Source of the DNA: Bromus sterilis
Taxonomy: Eukaryota; Streptophyta; Magnoliopsida; Poales; Poaceae
Length of the DNA: 64,000 nt
Direction: 5' to 3'
NCBI GenBank assembly: GCA_950022295.1
Contig: OX465598.1
Location: forward strand, 114,249,001 to 114,313,000
Position 1 is the stretch's first letter. Each line of letters starts with the position of its first letter. The notes under the pieces are model-generated. The model saw only the letters and a program-made list of their open reading frames with translations, did not search any database and was not told where the DNA came from. This document shows positions 1-10,927 of this stretch, piece after piece. A program made the translations under genes and the position numbers.

Positions 1-315
1 TCAGTGTGGAAGAAGTCAGGAACCACAATATACGGCGTAGTCCCGGGCGAAGTAGAAACCTCCATCGGAGCAATACAGCTTGATGTGATCTTCGGCAGCA
101 AGCGCAACTTCGCAAAGCAGGCACTCGAGTTCGAAGTGCTCGACTGGAAGTCATAGTATCACGCCATACTCGGGCGACCGGCGTTCGCACAGTTCATGGC
201 GGTTCCACACTATGCATATCTCAAGCTCAAGATGCCAGGACCTGCAGGAATCATCACAGTCAAGGGAAGCTTCGTCAAATCGGACCAGTGTGACCGCGAT
301 TTCCACGAAGTCTCC
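1..315 (+). pseudogene. Tat gypsy T1, protease-region fragment
   Basis: Translation matches, residue for residue over most of its length, the protease and post-protease part of T3 near 62220-62540 (shared cores VVPGE, LEFEVLDW, YHAILGRPAFAQF, VPHYAYLKLKMPG). It is the C-terminal half of the aspartic-protease region of a Tat-lineage Ty3/gypsy polyprotein. A TAG stop at 154-156 stands where T3 has CAG, so the frame is broken. Similarity ends at 311-315, where the sequence switches to Athila-like element A. The next 0.75 kb of T1 (end of protease, start of RT), judged by T3, is absent, and T1 resumes at 5454. The element begins before the window. Lineage assignment is from motifs only. Confidence 0.8.
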
Positions 316-2853
316 AAATGGTGTTTGCGTGCAAGAAAGGGGGATAGGGAATACGAGAGAAAAACGTATTTTTGTTGAGAACTCAATCTACTAAAGTTTC
401 ACACTTGGTCCTCTTTGGAATTTTATCTTGACTCGTCCCCAGACCACTAGCCAGGTACAAGTCAATTTGATCCACTCCTTTTCGATATTTTGAGCACTCA
501 TGCAATGGATGAGCGTAAGCACGAGAGTTGACACTTAGGATGGCAAAGAGAGAATATGGTGGAGGAGGAAGACAAAAAGGATGAGAAAGGCTCACATCAA
601 TGAGGACAATCATAGGCAAGAGATGCCAAATGATAGATATGATGTGAGGAGTAGGGATTGCCATGCAACGGGTGCACACACGAGCTAAGAAGCACTCCAA
701 ACTATATGCAAAAAGATTATCTCTATGGAGTACAAGGATATAAAGGGAGTACTAGTGTGGATCTCTCAAAAGGACAGTAGTGTTTCCCCTTTCTCTCTTT
801 TTATTTCTTTTTCTCTTTTTTTCTATTTTTTTGTATTTTTTGTGGCCTCAATGGCTCTTTCTATTGAACTCTCATTTGTCCTCTTTGGGATCTTCTAATG
901 TGTCCACTTTGGGATCTTTTCCTCACTTAAGGGCAACACTCTATTTGACAAGAAGGTAAAGGAGATCTTTCACACTTTACAAGGTACTCAAAATCATAAA
1001 GAAGATGTAACTATCATGATGTATGCAATGTATGTCGCTGCCAGTGTAGCAGGAACATGTATGACATGAAGATCAAGTCATGAAGAGGTGGATGTTGCAT
1101 GGCAATGTAACTCGGAAAGGCTATGGAAATGCCTTGATAGGTAGGTATTGTGGCTGTTTTGAGGAAGGATAAAGGGAGGCTTATGATGACAGAGCGTATC
1201 ATGCCAAGGGTTTGGATGTGCCGGCGAAGGTGGATGCCAACTCTCGGAGTGAGAAGAAGGCAATGCACGGCACGGGAAAGTCTAGCAAAATATGGGAAGG
1301 TGGAAGTGTCAACTCTCAATACTTACATTAGTCCGAAGAACTCATGCACTTATTATCGGTAACTCTCAATCTAATGAGGAGGTTCACAAAGAGACAAGTA
1401 CCCCGAGGAGGAGTGTATGGGGGTTTGGTTATCCTTGCGCATCCTCGACTCATGGTACGTGAGTGTACTCTAATATTCGACCCCTCAGAAGAGTAGTGAT
1501 CCATCTAGTAGCTAGAGTTCTCAACTAGTTTTGTAGGTTTTCAAAATAAACACGGATTGCCCAAAATACGACACCTATCACTAATAGGCAAGAGCTCTTG
1601 ACACCAAAAGTCCAAACATTACTCACAACAATGCCTCAAAACTATTGCAAGCTACTACTAAAATTAAATAGCAACCTCAATTACCTACTTTCAAGACAAG
1701 ACACAACTAAGTGCAACAACCAACTCTCTTAACAAGATAAACATGAAAACTAAAAAGAGTTGCAGCAACAAACTAAACAAAAGCCAAGGCTCTTGCTAAA
1801 GACAAACTAAGACTAAAACTAAACATGGCAGTAGCTATGAAAAGATAAAGAACACACAACAACAAAAAGATAGGCAGGAAAAATCATGTGATGTGTTCTA
1901 AATTTTGAAAGTGGAGCGTGTTTCTCTCCCACGCAAAGTAAGACGGGATCTAACTTGTTATGAACAGCAAGCAAAGCCAAAGAAAACTAAAAATTAAACA
2001 TAAGAGCGAGACGCTCCAAGCATAGCACATAACGCATGAAGTGATAAAAATATAGTCAGACGAAGGACGAACCGATGATTGCTGATGGAGAAGGGGATGC
2101 ACGGGGGCATCCCCAAGCTTAGACGCTTGAGTCTTCTTGAATATTTATTTGGGATGCATGGGGGCATCCCCAAGCTTGAGCGCTTGACACTCCTGGATCT
2201 TCTTTCATCATCTTCCATCGCACACTTGAAAACTCCCTTCATAAATAACTCATCATAAGCTGATTAGAGAGGTTAGTACCCTTAATAAATACTTTTTCTC
2301 CACTGGATATCAAGATAATCTTGAAGAGCTACTGTTTCTCAAGAGTTCCAAAAAGTTTTTGCAAAGAAAAAGAAAGCTTAAGGTTTGCAAAAATAAGGAG
2401 AGACAAAACGTGGCAGAATCTGTGAAAAATAGAACAGCAGATAGTAAAGAATTTTTTAGCGGCACTTCTGCAACTCAAACAAAAAAACTCAGAACATACG
2501 GAAGTTTCGTAATTGTATAGAGCACACTGTGTAAACATTTCAGCTCAAAAAGATGAACTCGGATTTTTCTGGAATTTTTCTGGTCACGAGGACAGAATCT
2601 GTCTTCTGGACAACATGTCACAACTTTTACTTCCCTTGCCGTAAGAGGCTATAACTTTGCACAAAGCTGACAAAAAAGATACAATGATGTTGCTACAGTA
2701 GTAAAAATCATCAAGACACAACAAAAGAAAAAAGAAAAACCTAAATTCGTTGTGGGCTGCCTCCCGAAAGCGCTTCTTTAAAGCCATTAGCTAGGCATGA
2801 TGCAAAAAGAAGAATCAAGGGTATCCAAGATCAGAATCATAAAATCCCTCAAA
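316..2853 (-). other. Noncoding 3' internal region of element A
   Basis: No supported gene. The stretch aligns by eye with 42477-45226 of element C and, inverted, with 32703-33900 of element B, so it is a shared element segment and not host DNA. It contains pyrimidine-rich tracts near 780-840 and two copies of a short hairpin built on GGGATGC...GCATCCCC followed by AAGCTT (about 2093-2120 and 2150-2176). The same AAGCTT/GGGGATG motif borders the 3' LTR in elements B and C. Confidence 0.65.
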
Positions 2854-3651
2854 TTAATGTTCAATAAGTTCCTTCTTCTTTTTACTAGGGAAGATATACT
2901 TACCTTTCGCCATACCGCGTAAGCGTATGTGCCTATTACCAATATCAATGAAGCCTTTCATAGCACGGAGGAAGTCTCTTCCGAGCACAATGTTACTTTG
3001 GTTTGGCTCCATGATGAAGAAATCCATTGGTGCAGTCCTATGAAGGAATGCAACTTGGACTTCTTTTACCTTTCCTTTAACCTCTGAAATATATCCATTA
3101 GAATGTTCATGATAAGATGATAATATATTCATATCCAGTTTCAAAGAATCATAGACTTTTTTTGGCATAGTGGAAACTGTGGATCCAATATCACAAAAAG
3201 CAAGGAAGCTTTGGTTAGAGATGCTAATCCTAACAAAGGGCTCCCAATCATCATCTCTCTCCAACATTTCTTTCTTGTTGGACTTAAGTTCCTCTACTTT
3301 CCCCAAATCTAGAGCATCCAGTCTTTTTTCAATAGTGGCAAGTCTATCTATGACAGTATCAATACTACGATCATAAACAAAATAACTAGATAGACTATGC
3401 AAAATCTCAAGAGCCCTATCTTCATCACACTCTAGAAAATCTCCTTCAGCTATAATGTCAAGAGAGTTCTTACACCACTTAAAAAGAACATGGTAAAAAT
3501 TTCTAAGCACAATCTTTATAGATATCCAAGGCATAATTCTTTTATGTGCTTCAGAAATTCTGTCCCATGCCTTCTTCATATTTTCTCCATCCCTTTGACG
3601 GAAATCGAGAACTTCCGATTCCCGCAAAGCACCTAGTCCTAACATGTTCAT
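2854..3651 (-). CDS. Gag-protease fragment of Athila-like element A
   Basis: A 265-codon frame. Residues about 25-55 (KKAWDRISEAHKRI, then NFYHVL) resemble the end of the plant retrotransposon Gag domain, where an E-x-x-x-AWERF helix is typical. Residues about 130-250 resemble a retropepsin: FVRISI, then FCDIGSTVSTMPKKVY at the active-site position, and IVLGRDFLRAMKG at the C-terminal flap strand. The active-site triplet reads D-I-G where D-T-G or D-L-G is usual. The frame ends after a lysine-rich tail and no RT follows. The Gag start is lost or frameshifted upstream, as the frame opens inside Gag. Likely a relic, although this segment is open. Confidence 0.65.
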   Translation of the reverse strand: MNMLGLGALRESEVLDFRQRDGENMKKAWDRISEAHKRIMPWISIKIVLRNFYHVLFKWCKNSLDIIAEGDFLECDEDRALEILHSLSSYFVYDRSIDTVIDRLATIEKRLDALDLGKVEELKSNKKEMLERDDDWEPFVRISISNQSFLAFCDIGSTVSTMPKKVYDSLKLDMNILSSYHEHSNGYISEVKGKVKEVQVAFLHRTAPMDFFIMEPNQSNIVLGRDFLRAMKGFIDIGNRHIRLRGMAKGKYIFPSKKKKELIEH

Positions 3652-3801
3652 CTAAACAAGGAGGACTACTAACAGCAAGATAGATAATTTTTTTGTAAAT
3701 TTTGATAAAAGACACAAAGATAAAAACTGAAAGATAAACTAACAAGAGTAAAAAACAAAGGTAAAGGGTAGTGTGCAACTCCCCTATCTTAGCACTTGGA
3801 G

Positions 3802-3819
3802 TCCCCAGCAACGGCGCCA
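3802..3819 (-). other. Primer-binding site of element A
   Basis: On the minus strand TGGCGCCGTTGCTGGGGA lies 11 bp inside the LTR edge at 3831. It closely resembles the tRNA-Asp-type primer site usual for Athila and many gypsy elements. It fixes the orientation of A and marks the LTR at 3831-5453 as the 5' LTR. Confidence 0.8.
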
Positions 3820-3830
3820 GAAAACTTGCT

Positions 3831-5453
3831 TGATGGCTTCTCGCCCCTTCGTTGGTTTCCCTAAGTGTAAGGTTGAGATGTAGTGCAGCAGCAGTTTTCC
3901 CTCGGTGAAGATACCAAGGTTTGTCTCCAGCAGGACTCCAGAGATGATAAGTAGGTGTCAGCGGCGCAACTGACGCGGACCTGCACACAGACACAGATAA
4001 CTTTGTTCCCAACGAAGTTCAGAGAGGTTGTCAATCTCTCCGGTCTTGTTGTTTACAAAGGATAAAATGCAAGGGATAATGATAGAAAATAAAAGCGGTA
4101 AAGTAAATGTAGAGTGGAAACAGTGATAAGGATATGGACCCGGATACGTGATGTTCGCTAGTGATGTCTCTCTCCCAAAAGACGATAAAATTGCTATGCG
4201 AGGTAAACAAATTACAGAAAGGCAATTGAAGGGATTATGAACGCACCGCAATGCTAACTATGCTACAAAAGAAAGGAAGAGGTTCAAAAGCACGGGCAGT
4301 ATGCCAAAGTAAGTAGACCGAAATCCATCTGCATCTACTACTAATCATCCACCTTGAGACATCTATCCAGAACATTTCGCTGGTATTAAGTTGCGAGCCC
4401 CACCCATAGTGTAAACCCAAAGCAACAGACAACTGCATTAAAAAGAACTTTGCGTAAAGTAAACAATCCTTGCAACCGCGGTTACAAGCACCGTTGTTTT
4501 CCCCCTTGTGGCAACAACACATCCCCTAGACTCATGTTTCTGTCACTCAAGCATGTCATCGGGGAGGCATGAACCCACAATCTAGCACAACGCTCCCTCT
4601 TGGAGTCACTACCTACTACTTGGCCAAAGCAATAAACAGCAAAGGAGAGCATGCAAGAATTACTTAGGAACAAAAATATATTACTCTATCACAATCTGAA
4701 CATATTACTCTATCACAATCTGAACATAACCTCATAATCCATCAGATCCGATCAAACTCAACATAGCAATAGCAGAAATATTACAAAGGTACCTCGGTCA
4801 TGTAGGGCAGCTCACGAGGTCTAAACAATGAAGATCAAAGAGGGGAGGAGAACATCACATAGCTACTGATCACGGACCCATGGTCCAAAGAAAAATACTC
4901 ACGAGACATCCTGGGAGCATCCATGGTGGAGAGGAGATTCCCGGAGGTCAATGCTCCCTCCGGCAGGGTGCCGGGAAGAGCTCTTCTAGTGCTCCCGATC
5001 ATCGGAAGCGCGGCAGCGGCGGAACAGAGGCGAGTTCGCGGAATAGGGTTCTTGTTCTGGAGTTTTCCCGTGACGGGGGATAAATAGGCAAAAGGGGGCA
5101 GCCAGAGGTGTGTCAGGGGCCTAGGCGCCCCCCTGGCGCGGCCAGGGGTGGGGCCGCGCCGGGTGGCCGCCTGGGCCCCCCTGGCTCCCCTCTGGCCCCT
5201 CCCGGGCTCTTCTCGAAGCTTCCGTCACGCTGATTTTTTATCTGAATTTCCCGAATTATTCTGGCACTTTTTATATGGGGGAAAACTGAAATAGAAAAAC
5301 AGCAGAAAACAGGAACTGGCACTGGGGTGCACTGAGTTAATAGGTTAGTCCAAATATGATCAAAATTGTATGAAAGTGTATCTAGATCATAGCAATATCA
5401 CACAAAACATGCATGCAGCAAGCAGAAATTATCGATACGTTTTGGACGTATCA
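3831..5453 (-). repeat. 5' LTR of element A
   Basis: Bounded by TGATGGCTTC at the left and GGACGTATCA at the right (TG...CA), 1623 bp. Clearly homologous to the LTRs of C (47554-49227), S2 and S3, sharing the start TGATACGTCC on the minus strand and blocks such as the TCAGAGAGGTTGTCAATCTC segment. A direct duplication of about 24 bp (ATATTACTCTATCACAATCT...) at about 4678-4727 is absent from the other copies. The right end abuts T1 reverse transcriptase. Confidence 0.8.
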
Positions 5454-6256
5454 GCAGGAACGTTCAAGTCTACGTGGATGACATCGTCATCAAAACCTAC
5501 AGCGCAAACATGCTACTCGACGACCTCCGCGAGACATTCGCGGCCCTCAACAAGTACAGGATTAAGCTCAATCCCAAAAAATGCATGTTTGGCATCCCAG
5601 CCGGAAAACTTCTCGGATACATGGTCTCTACCCGAGGAATCGAAGCAAACCCGAAAAAAGGTCCAAGAAATCGCCAAGATGCAAAGGCCAACCAACATCA
5701 GAGGAATACAAAAGCTCACAGGAAAGCTCGCAGCACTGAGCCGCTTCATCAGCAGGTTGGGCGAAAGAACTTTGCTATTTTACAAACTGTTGAGAAAGGG
5801 AGAAAAATTCGAATGGACCGAGGAAGCAAGCAACGCATTTGCGGACTTAAAGAAGACACTCTCGACCCCACCAATCTTGGCGGTGCCTAAAGAAAGGGAA
5901 AAGTTGTATCTCTACATAGCAGCATGCAGTAGTGTCGTGAGCACAGTACTTGTTGTCGAACGGGCAGAAGAAGGGAAACTCCACAGCATCCAGAGACCAA
6001 TCTACTACCTCAGCACGCTACTCACAAAGCCACAACAGCGGTATCTACACTACAAGAAACTCCTGCTCGCCATCATCATGACCTCCAGGAAAGTATCACA
6101 CTACTTCGACGAACACTCCATCACAATCGTGAGCAGCGCACCACTCGCGGACATCCTCAACAACCCCGGAGCGACCGGTCGAGTCGCCGAGTGGAACATG
6201 GAGCTCAGCCCACGAGACCTGCAGTTGAAACACCCAACAGCAATCAAATCCCAAGT
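5454..6256 (+). pseudogene. Tat gypsy T1, reverse transcriptase and RNase H fragment
   Basis: Starts at the RT palm with VQVYVDDIVIKTY (catalytic YVDD), then LNPKKC, the connection region LTGKLAALSRFISRLGERTLLFY, and the first RNase H (LYLYIAACSSVVS, PIYYLSTLLT, RYLHYKKLLLAII). T3 near 63310-63985 has the same order. A frameshift lies near 5650-5660 in an A-rich run. The RT part before YVDD is missing. The element is cut at 6256 by CACTA-1; removing CACTA-1 and one AGT leaves an in-frame junction with 16916 onward, so this break is a clean insertion. Confidence 0.85.
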
Positions 6257-6275
6257 CACTACTAGGGAATAGCCT
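6257..6275 (+). repeat. CACTA-1 left terminal inverted repeat
   Basis: CACTACTAGGGAATAGCC. It pairs with the right end at 16894-16912, which reads CACTACTAGGGAAATAGCT on the other strand. The match is perfect over the first 12 bases. Confidence 0.9.
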
Positions 6276-6279
6276 TATA

Positions 6280-6525
6280 GTGGCGCACTGTTTTTGAGTT
6301 TAGTGGCGCATTAGGGATGCGCCACTAACTACAAGCCACTAATAAGGGCTTAGAGGTGGCGCATTCTGGATGCGCCACCCCTAAGGCCCTTAGGCATGGC
6401 GCATCTCATAATGCGCCACCTCTAAGCTCTTAGGGGTGGCGCATTCTGGTATGCGCCACGCCTAAGGGCCTTAGGGGTGGCGCATTCGCAGTGCGCCACT
6501 AAGTCCCGACAATATGCGCCACTAA
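6280..6525. repeat. CACTA-1 left subterminal repeat array
   Basis: About eleven copies of a GTGGCGCAT core in alternating orientation, many paired as TTAGGGGTGGCGCATT...ATGCGCCACCCCTAA hairpins. In En/Spm such subterminal motifs are the binding sites for the element-encoded DNA-binding protein; here that role is inferred from position and repetition. Confidence 0.85.
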
Positions 6526-7034
6526 ATAATTACAGAAAACAAAAAAAAAGAATTACATAAAAGAATAAAAGCATTACAGATATTTTTATTATATTACAGA
6601 AATGCAAAATACAATATAACAATGAGGCCAACAATTATTGATACAAAAGAATTGCAATATAATTTTTATTACAAAGGTTTAGAGGCCAACAAGATTCACA
6701 AGATTACATTCCATCACAAAATTACAATGAGTCCAACAATTATTGAAAACCGAAAGCTACTTTCGTCATCACTACTTGTTTGCTCTTCAACCTGCACAAA
6801 ACAAAGCTTTAGAGGTCACATCCATCATACCAAAGGAGAACAAAGCAATCTAGCATCTATTCTTATCAACAACTTAAAGCAAGTCGATGAATGGTGAAAA
6901 GCATGCACATATGCATAAAAATGCATATGCAGTGACCTTTATACACAAAGAGCACCAAGAGTATTTGACACTACCATCTAGTACACAAAGAGTACATCCA
7001 AATTACATCCAAATTACACAAAGAGTACATTCAA
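6526..7034. other. AT-rich noncoding segment between array and gene
   Basis: AT-rich, no supportable reading frame. It lies downstream of the 3' end of the minus-strand gene and probably holds its 3' untranslated region. A short repeat CACAAAGAGTAC occurs three times near 6950-7028. Confidence 0.5.
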
Positions 7035-10000
7035 TTAATTGTTTTGACTCGGCTCGGGGAATGGGCGGCATACTTCTTTCGTCATGAAAGGCCTTGTGTC
7101 ACGCAGGGCCTTTAGGCGGACTTCTATCTCCCCATTGGATGGTGCAATGTTGGAGTGGAAGATCGACCCCCTCATTTGTACTTCATGACGGATGATAGTC
7201 GCCATCTGCGCTTGGATGTGAAAGAACTCCTCCTTTAGATTTGCATCGGCGATTTCCGCCTTCCTTTCAGCCCACGCTCTGAGATGACTTGGCAGCGTAA
7301 GGTTGCGTTGTTCCTGTACAATCGCCCTCATGTGATGAAGGGCGTAGTACGCATCCCTCACACTGCCAGTCGGCTGCTTAACGCACGGGAACTGCGTTAC
7401 GTGGTTGAACACGTTCACGCCAGGCTGATTTTTCCTGAACTTGTGCTTCATGATCTTGCCTCCGGCTTTTATGTAGCCGACGAGAGCATCATCCAAAACT
7501 CTCATGATATACTTGTAATCTTTTTTGTTCACACTCCCCGAGTCTAAATACACGGCATGCGAGTGTTGCGGTGAAAAGCAGATGAGCACGCGGTCTTGAT
7601 CCTCACTGCATAATTAAAACAATCCAAAAGGAATGTTGGAAGAGGACAATGGAAAGCTAAGAAAGCATATATGCTACGGAGGCGAGCGAATGACTTACTT
7701 GGGAGAGTAGGTCATAAGAAATGAATCTTTGTCGGCGTTCCGTAGCATGAAGTCTGTGATGTACCCCGCCGCGAGAGTCGCGTCCCCGTCGTCCATCAAG
7801 ATGCTTTCACGCATGTAGAAGGGGTCCAATATCGCGACGCTCGGGGTCTTATCTCTCCTGATACTCATAGAAAGGCTGAGCGAGAACAGACGGATAAGGC
7901 TATGGTCCAGCCACTTGAGATGGTACAAATTGAAGATCTTCGAAAACCGTAGGATTATCATATCCGCGGGGATAGTGTTGATGAAGCCCATGTTGAGTGG
8001 CACCTTGGCCATGAAAACCGGGTACGAGGGATTCTCTTCTCGAAGAAGAATCTTCTCTAATGCCATAATACTATGATGCACACTCTGCATATCCGAAGTT
8101 GCAAGGTCCAGCATGTCCTTAGGTAGCATCGCCGTACCAGCCACATGGATTTCAACCGAGAGATCCTTGGGTCTTGGTGGCCCGTCCTGAGCCCGGATCG
8201 GCATCGAAGGTTGGCTACTAGAAGTGATGCTCTTCTTTCTTTTCCGTCCCTTCTTCTTTTCTGATTTTGAGCAGTCACCGGCCTTTATCTGCTCAGTGGC
8301 CGCCTTATGGAGTGTGGACGGGCTGAGAATAGATCTTGTGGCATCTGCTTGAGGCTCGGTGAAGGCGCAAGCTGCTGGAGACATGTCCTGAGAAGCAGCG
8401 AAGAGACGCGTGGAGCAAGCAGGCTTCGCCGCAGGATCAGCTGGACCGCGAGCTTCCTCGTCATGCTAACAGGCTCCTTCAGCAGGATGCATGAATAAGT
8501 CATCAGCATCATACAAAGTATTGATGAACTGGTCGGCGCTGATATCATCATCAAGATCATCGTCTTCTTGTTGTGCTCCGATGGGATCATGTGGCGCCGA
8601 CACGATGACTAGCGGTGTTGTCCTAGGTGTGGTGCCCCTTTCCCCCGTCATTAAACGCATTTGGCTCTTCGGCCATAGGCATATTTGGTTGAAACAGTCA
8701 CTGAGGACTGCCGGCTCATCCTCATCGTATCCGGGGGGTTGAATGGGAGGTTCAACTCTCTCGTAGCCCGAAATCACGAGAGAGATTTGAACCCTATGCA
8801 CATCCGGTGCCATCGGCATATTGTGTATGATTCGATTTTGTGGTTGAATGATTTTACCTTTGGCAACATCCTTCAACTCGCCATCCACGACTTGTAATAG
8901 AATGCATGGAGTGTCCTCCTGCAAAAGAGATATATATATATATATATGCATGTACGGCATCAGAGAGATTCCACTAAAAAAGGCAAGGAGATGAAGTCCT
9001 AGTTTGAGTTGCAGACGCTTATAGTTACCTTGAGGGCGTCGAGGTCGGCTAGTGAAGAGACCCCGCCGATGATGGCGGGCATGCAAGAGACGGAGGGCGC
9101 GCTGCCTCCCGTGGCGTCGGTCCCCCTATTTGTGCTGCCGCCGGGTGCATTATTGTTATTCCCGGGTTTCTCGATCGTGGCCGGAGGAGTTACCATCACG
9201 TCCGGCGTCGCCGCCGCGGTGTTGGCGACCGGAGTCACCAATACGCCTGGAGTTGGTGCGGGAGCCACCACTACGGCCGGAGTCGGGACTGCAGGCGCCG
9301 CGGGGCCCGAGTTGCTGCCGACCATGCTGGGGACTGGTATGGGCCCTTGTCCACCACGCGCTTGCCAATTCGCGAGCGACTGCATCATATTTGGAAGGAG
9401 AGCGTTCATCGTCTTCGCCACTTCGTCCTGGACAAGCTGCAGAAGCATGTTCACCTTCTCCTCCAGTCCACGAACATAAGCGGCATCTTCTTCGGTCCTT
9501 CTCGCCTTGCGCCCCTCGAACCGGACTGCTCCGCCGATTTTCCATAATATTCAGACCAATTTAGGTCCGCACCAAAGCCGACCACACGGCCGGCTGACGA
9601 TGGCTTCGCCGTCACGTCGTCAACCTTCTTGACCTTGTTCAACGCCCTGTTGAAGGCGTTGTCCCACGGGCCGGCCGGCTTAACCGACGACTCCTGCGAT
9701 GAGGCGATTTTCATTTCCGCTTGCTGCAAAAAGAATGTGAAACGTTAAGAAATTGTGAACTTCACTCGAGAATTCAATCGACAAGGTCGCGTGGTAAACT
9801 ACTTACCACGGCAGTCGTAAAATCCTGAATCTTAGGATCGATAATTATTTTTGAGGTTGCTTTGTCCTTATAGCTCCGGGCCCTCACAAAGAATTCGTTA
9901 TGCGGATCATCTTTGTATTGCTGGAAGGGGTTAGGTATGCCCGCAGCGGCGTACTCGGCATCCTCCTTGTCCCATTTAGGCTTGGAACTTTTGTAACCAC

Positions 10001-10772
10001 CGGCTCCGAGACGATGGTTACCTATGACCTGCGACCGCATGGCCTTGCCCTTTGCACTCGCGGCCTTGGCTTGCTCGGACTCACACCTAGCCTTGAAAAG
10101 GTTGTAGGTAGCTTCGTCGATCAACGGCTCTTTCTCCTTGAGCTCCTCCCAGGTTTTGTTCTTTTCAAAAATTGCCCTCTTCACCCGAGTTTTCCAACTG
10201 GACAAGGCCTTGCTCATCTTTCTGAGGGCCCATGTGTTTACTTTGTTCCCTCTGAGTTTGGTGTTATCGTACGGCTCCGGAAACTTGTATCGTCCGTGCA
10301 GCTTGTTGATAAGAAGCTGACAATAATGAATATTCTCACGACTCCTGAGGTTAATCGTGGTGATCGGCACGGTGTTGCGGAGGATCGCCGCGACTTGACG
10401 GCCGTACCCTTCCGAAAAACGTTCGGGCTCTTTAGGAATCCCGACGGCGGTCACAACAGTAAACTCTTGCCTGATGACGCCGACCTTGGTCGGTTTCCGA
10501 TTCCTCTTCTTCGACTGAGTACCATCTGTGTTGGAGCCACCGGTCCCATCATCCTCGCCGATGTTCCTCTCGCCGTCTGTCGTACCGGCCTCCTCCTCTA
10601 GGTCATCATCCGATGAGTCGGACTCCGACTCTATCTCCTCCTCATACTCCTCCTCGCCCGGAGGTACTTCCTCTTCTCTCTGCTCCTCGACCTCTTCCTA
10701 GGAGTATTCCCAAAATTGCTTCCTTTTTTCTCCCGGCTGAGAAGAAGGACCGGCGTCGGCTCCGGTCGACAT
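7035..10772 (-). pseudogene. CACTA-1 second gene, Ulp1-like protein, disrupted
   Basis: Spliced frame on the minus strand. An ATG at 10772-10770 opens an acidic N-terminus, stopped by TAG at 10700-10698 (codon 25); the frame continues to about 9807 with a basic helical region rich in Lys/Arg. Introns are suggested by GTAAGT donors near 9806 and 7702 and AG acceptors near 9728, 8919 and 7608. Exon 2 has a coiled coil (VRGLEEKVNMLLQLVQDEVAKTMN) and a Pro/Ala-rich linker; exon 3 a domain with VDGELKDVAKG. The last part (FSPQHSHAVYLDS ... CVKQPTGSVRDAYYALHHM) resembles the C48/Ulp1 peptidase fold seen in plant CACTA proteins, with Asp where the catalytic Cys is expected. Frameshifts near 9520 and 8460 add damage. 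Function in transposition is unknown. Confidence 0.7.
8931..8948. repeat. AT dinucleotide microsatellite
   Basis: A short (AT)n run within the intron of the CACTA-1 second gene. Confidence 0.8.
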
Positions 10773-10840
10773 GTTTGTACTAGTACAATATTAAGAAATG
10801 CAACTACTTAATTAATTAGCACAATAAATAAATGCAACTA

Positions 10841-10927
10841 CTCTCATGTTAAGAAAAATAGCAAAGGTCATGCACGAATTCACGGAAAAATTCGGCATGA
10901 CCTTTGCTCTTTTTCTTAACATGAGAG
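10841..10927. repeat. 33-bp-arm inverted repeat upstream of the CACTA-1 second gene
   Basis: Arms 10841-10873 and 10895-10927 are reverse complements with one mismatch, around a 21-nt loop. The arms begin CTCTCATGTTAAG and end AAAGGTCATGC. It lies 70-155 bp upstream of the ATG, so it falls in the promoter or 5' leader. The loop and flank share GGAAAAATTCGGCATGACCTT with the region upstream of the transposase gene (about 16047-16069). Confidence 0.85.

Larger units (their letters stand above)
311..5453 (-). mobile_element. Athila-like gypsy element A, truncated at its 3' end
   Basis: Inverted relative to T1. In its own direction it has a 5' LTR (5453-3831), a primer-binding site (3819-3802), a gag-protease reading frame (3651-2854) and 2.5 kb of noncoding 3' region ending abruptly at 316. 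The 3' LTR and about 215 bp before it, present in the related element C, are missing. The left edge shares the five bases TCTCC with T1, suggesting a microhomology deletion. No reverse transcriptase, RNase H or integrase motif is visible anywhere in it. It looks like a non-autonomous relative of the Triticeae Sabrina/WHAM type, a resemblance recalled from memory and not tested. Confidence 0.75.

Noticed and set aside
6280..6525. Regularly spaced palindromic repeats that could be taken for a CRISPR array
   Set aside because: Variable spacing, alternating orientation, position next to a CACTA end and a plant context; these are transposon subterminal repeats.
9009..9479. Plus-strand frame of 156 codons
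   Set aside because: It is the complement of the Pro/Ala-rich exon of the minus-strand CACTA-1 gene; GC-rich shadow frame.
9900..10601. Plus-strand frame of 233 codons
   Set aside because: Shadow of exon 1 of the same minus-strand gene, which has the better composition and splice signals.
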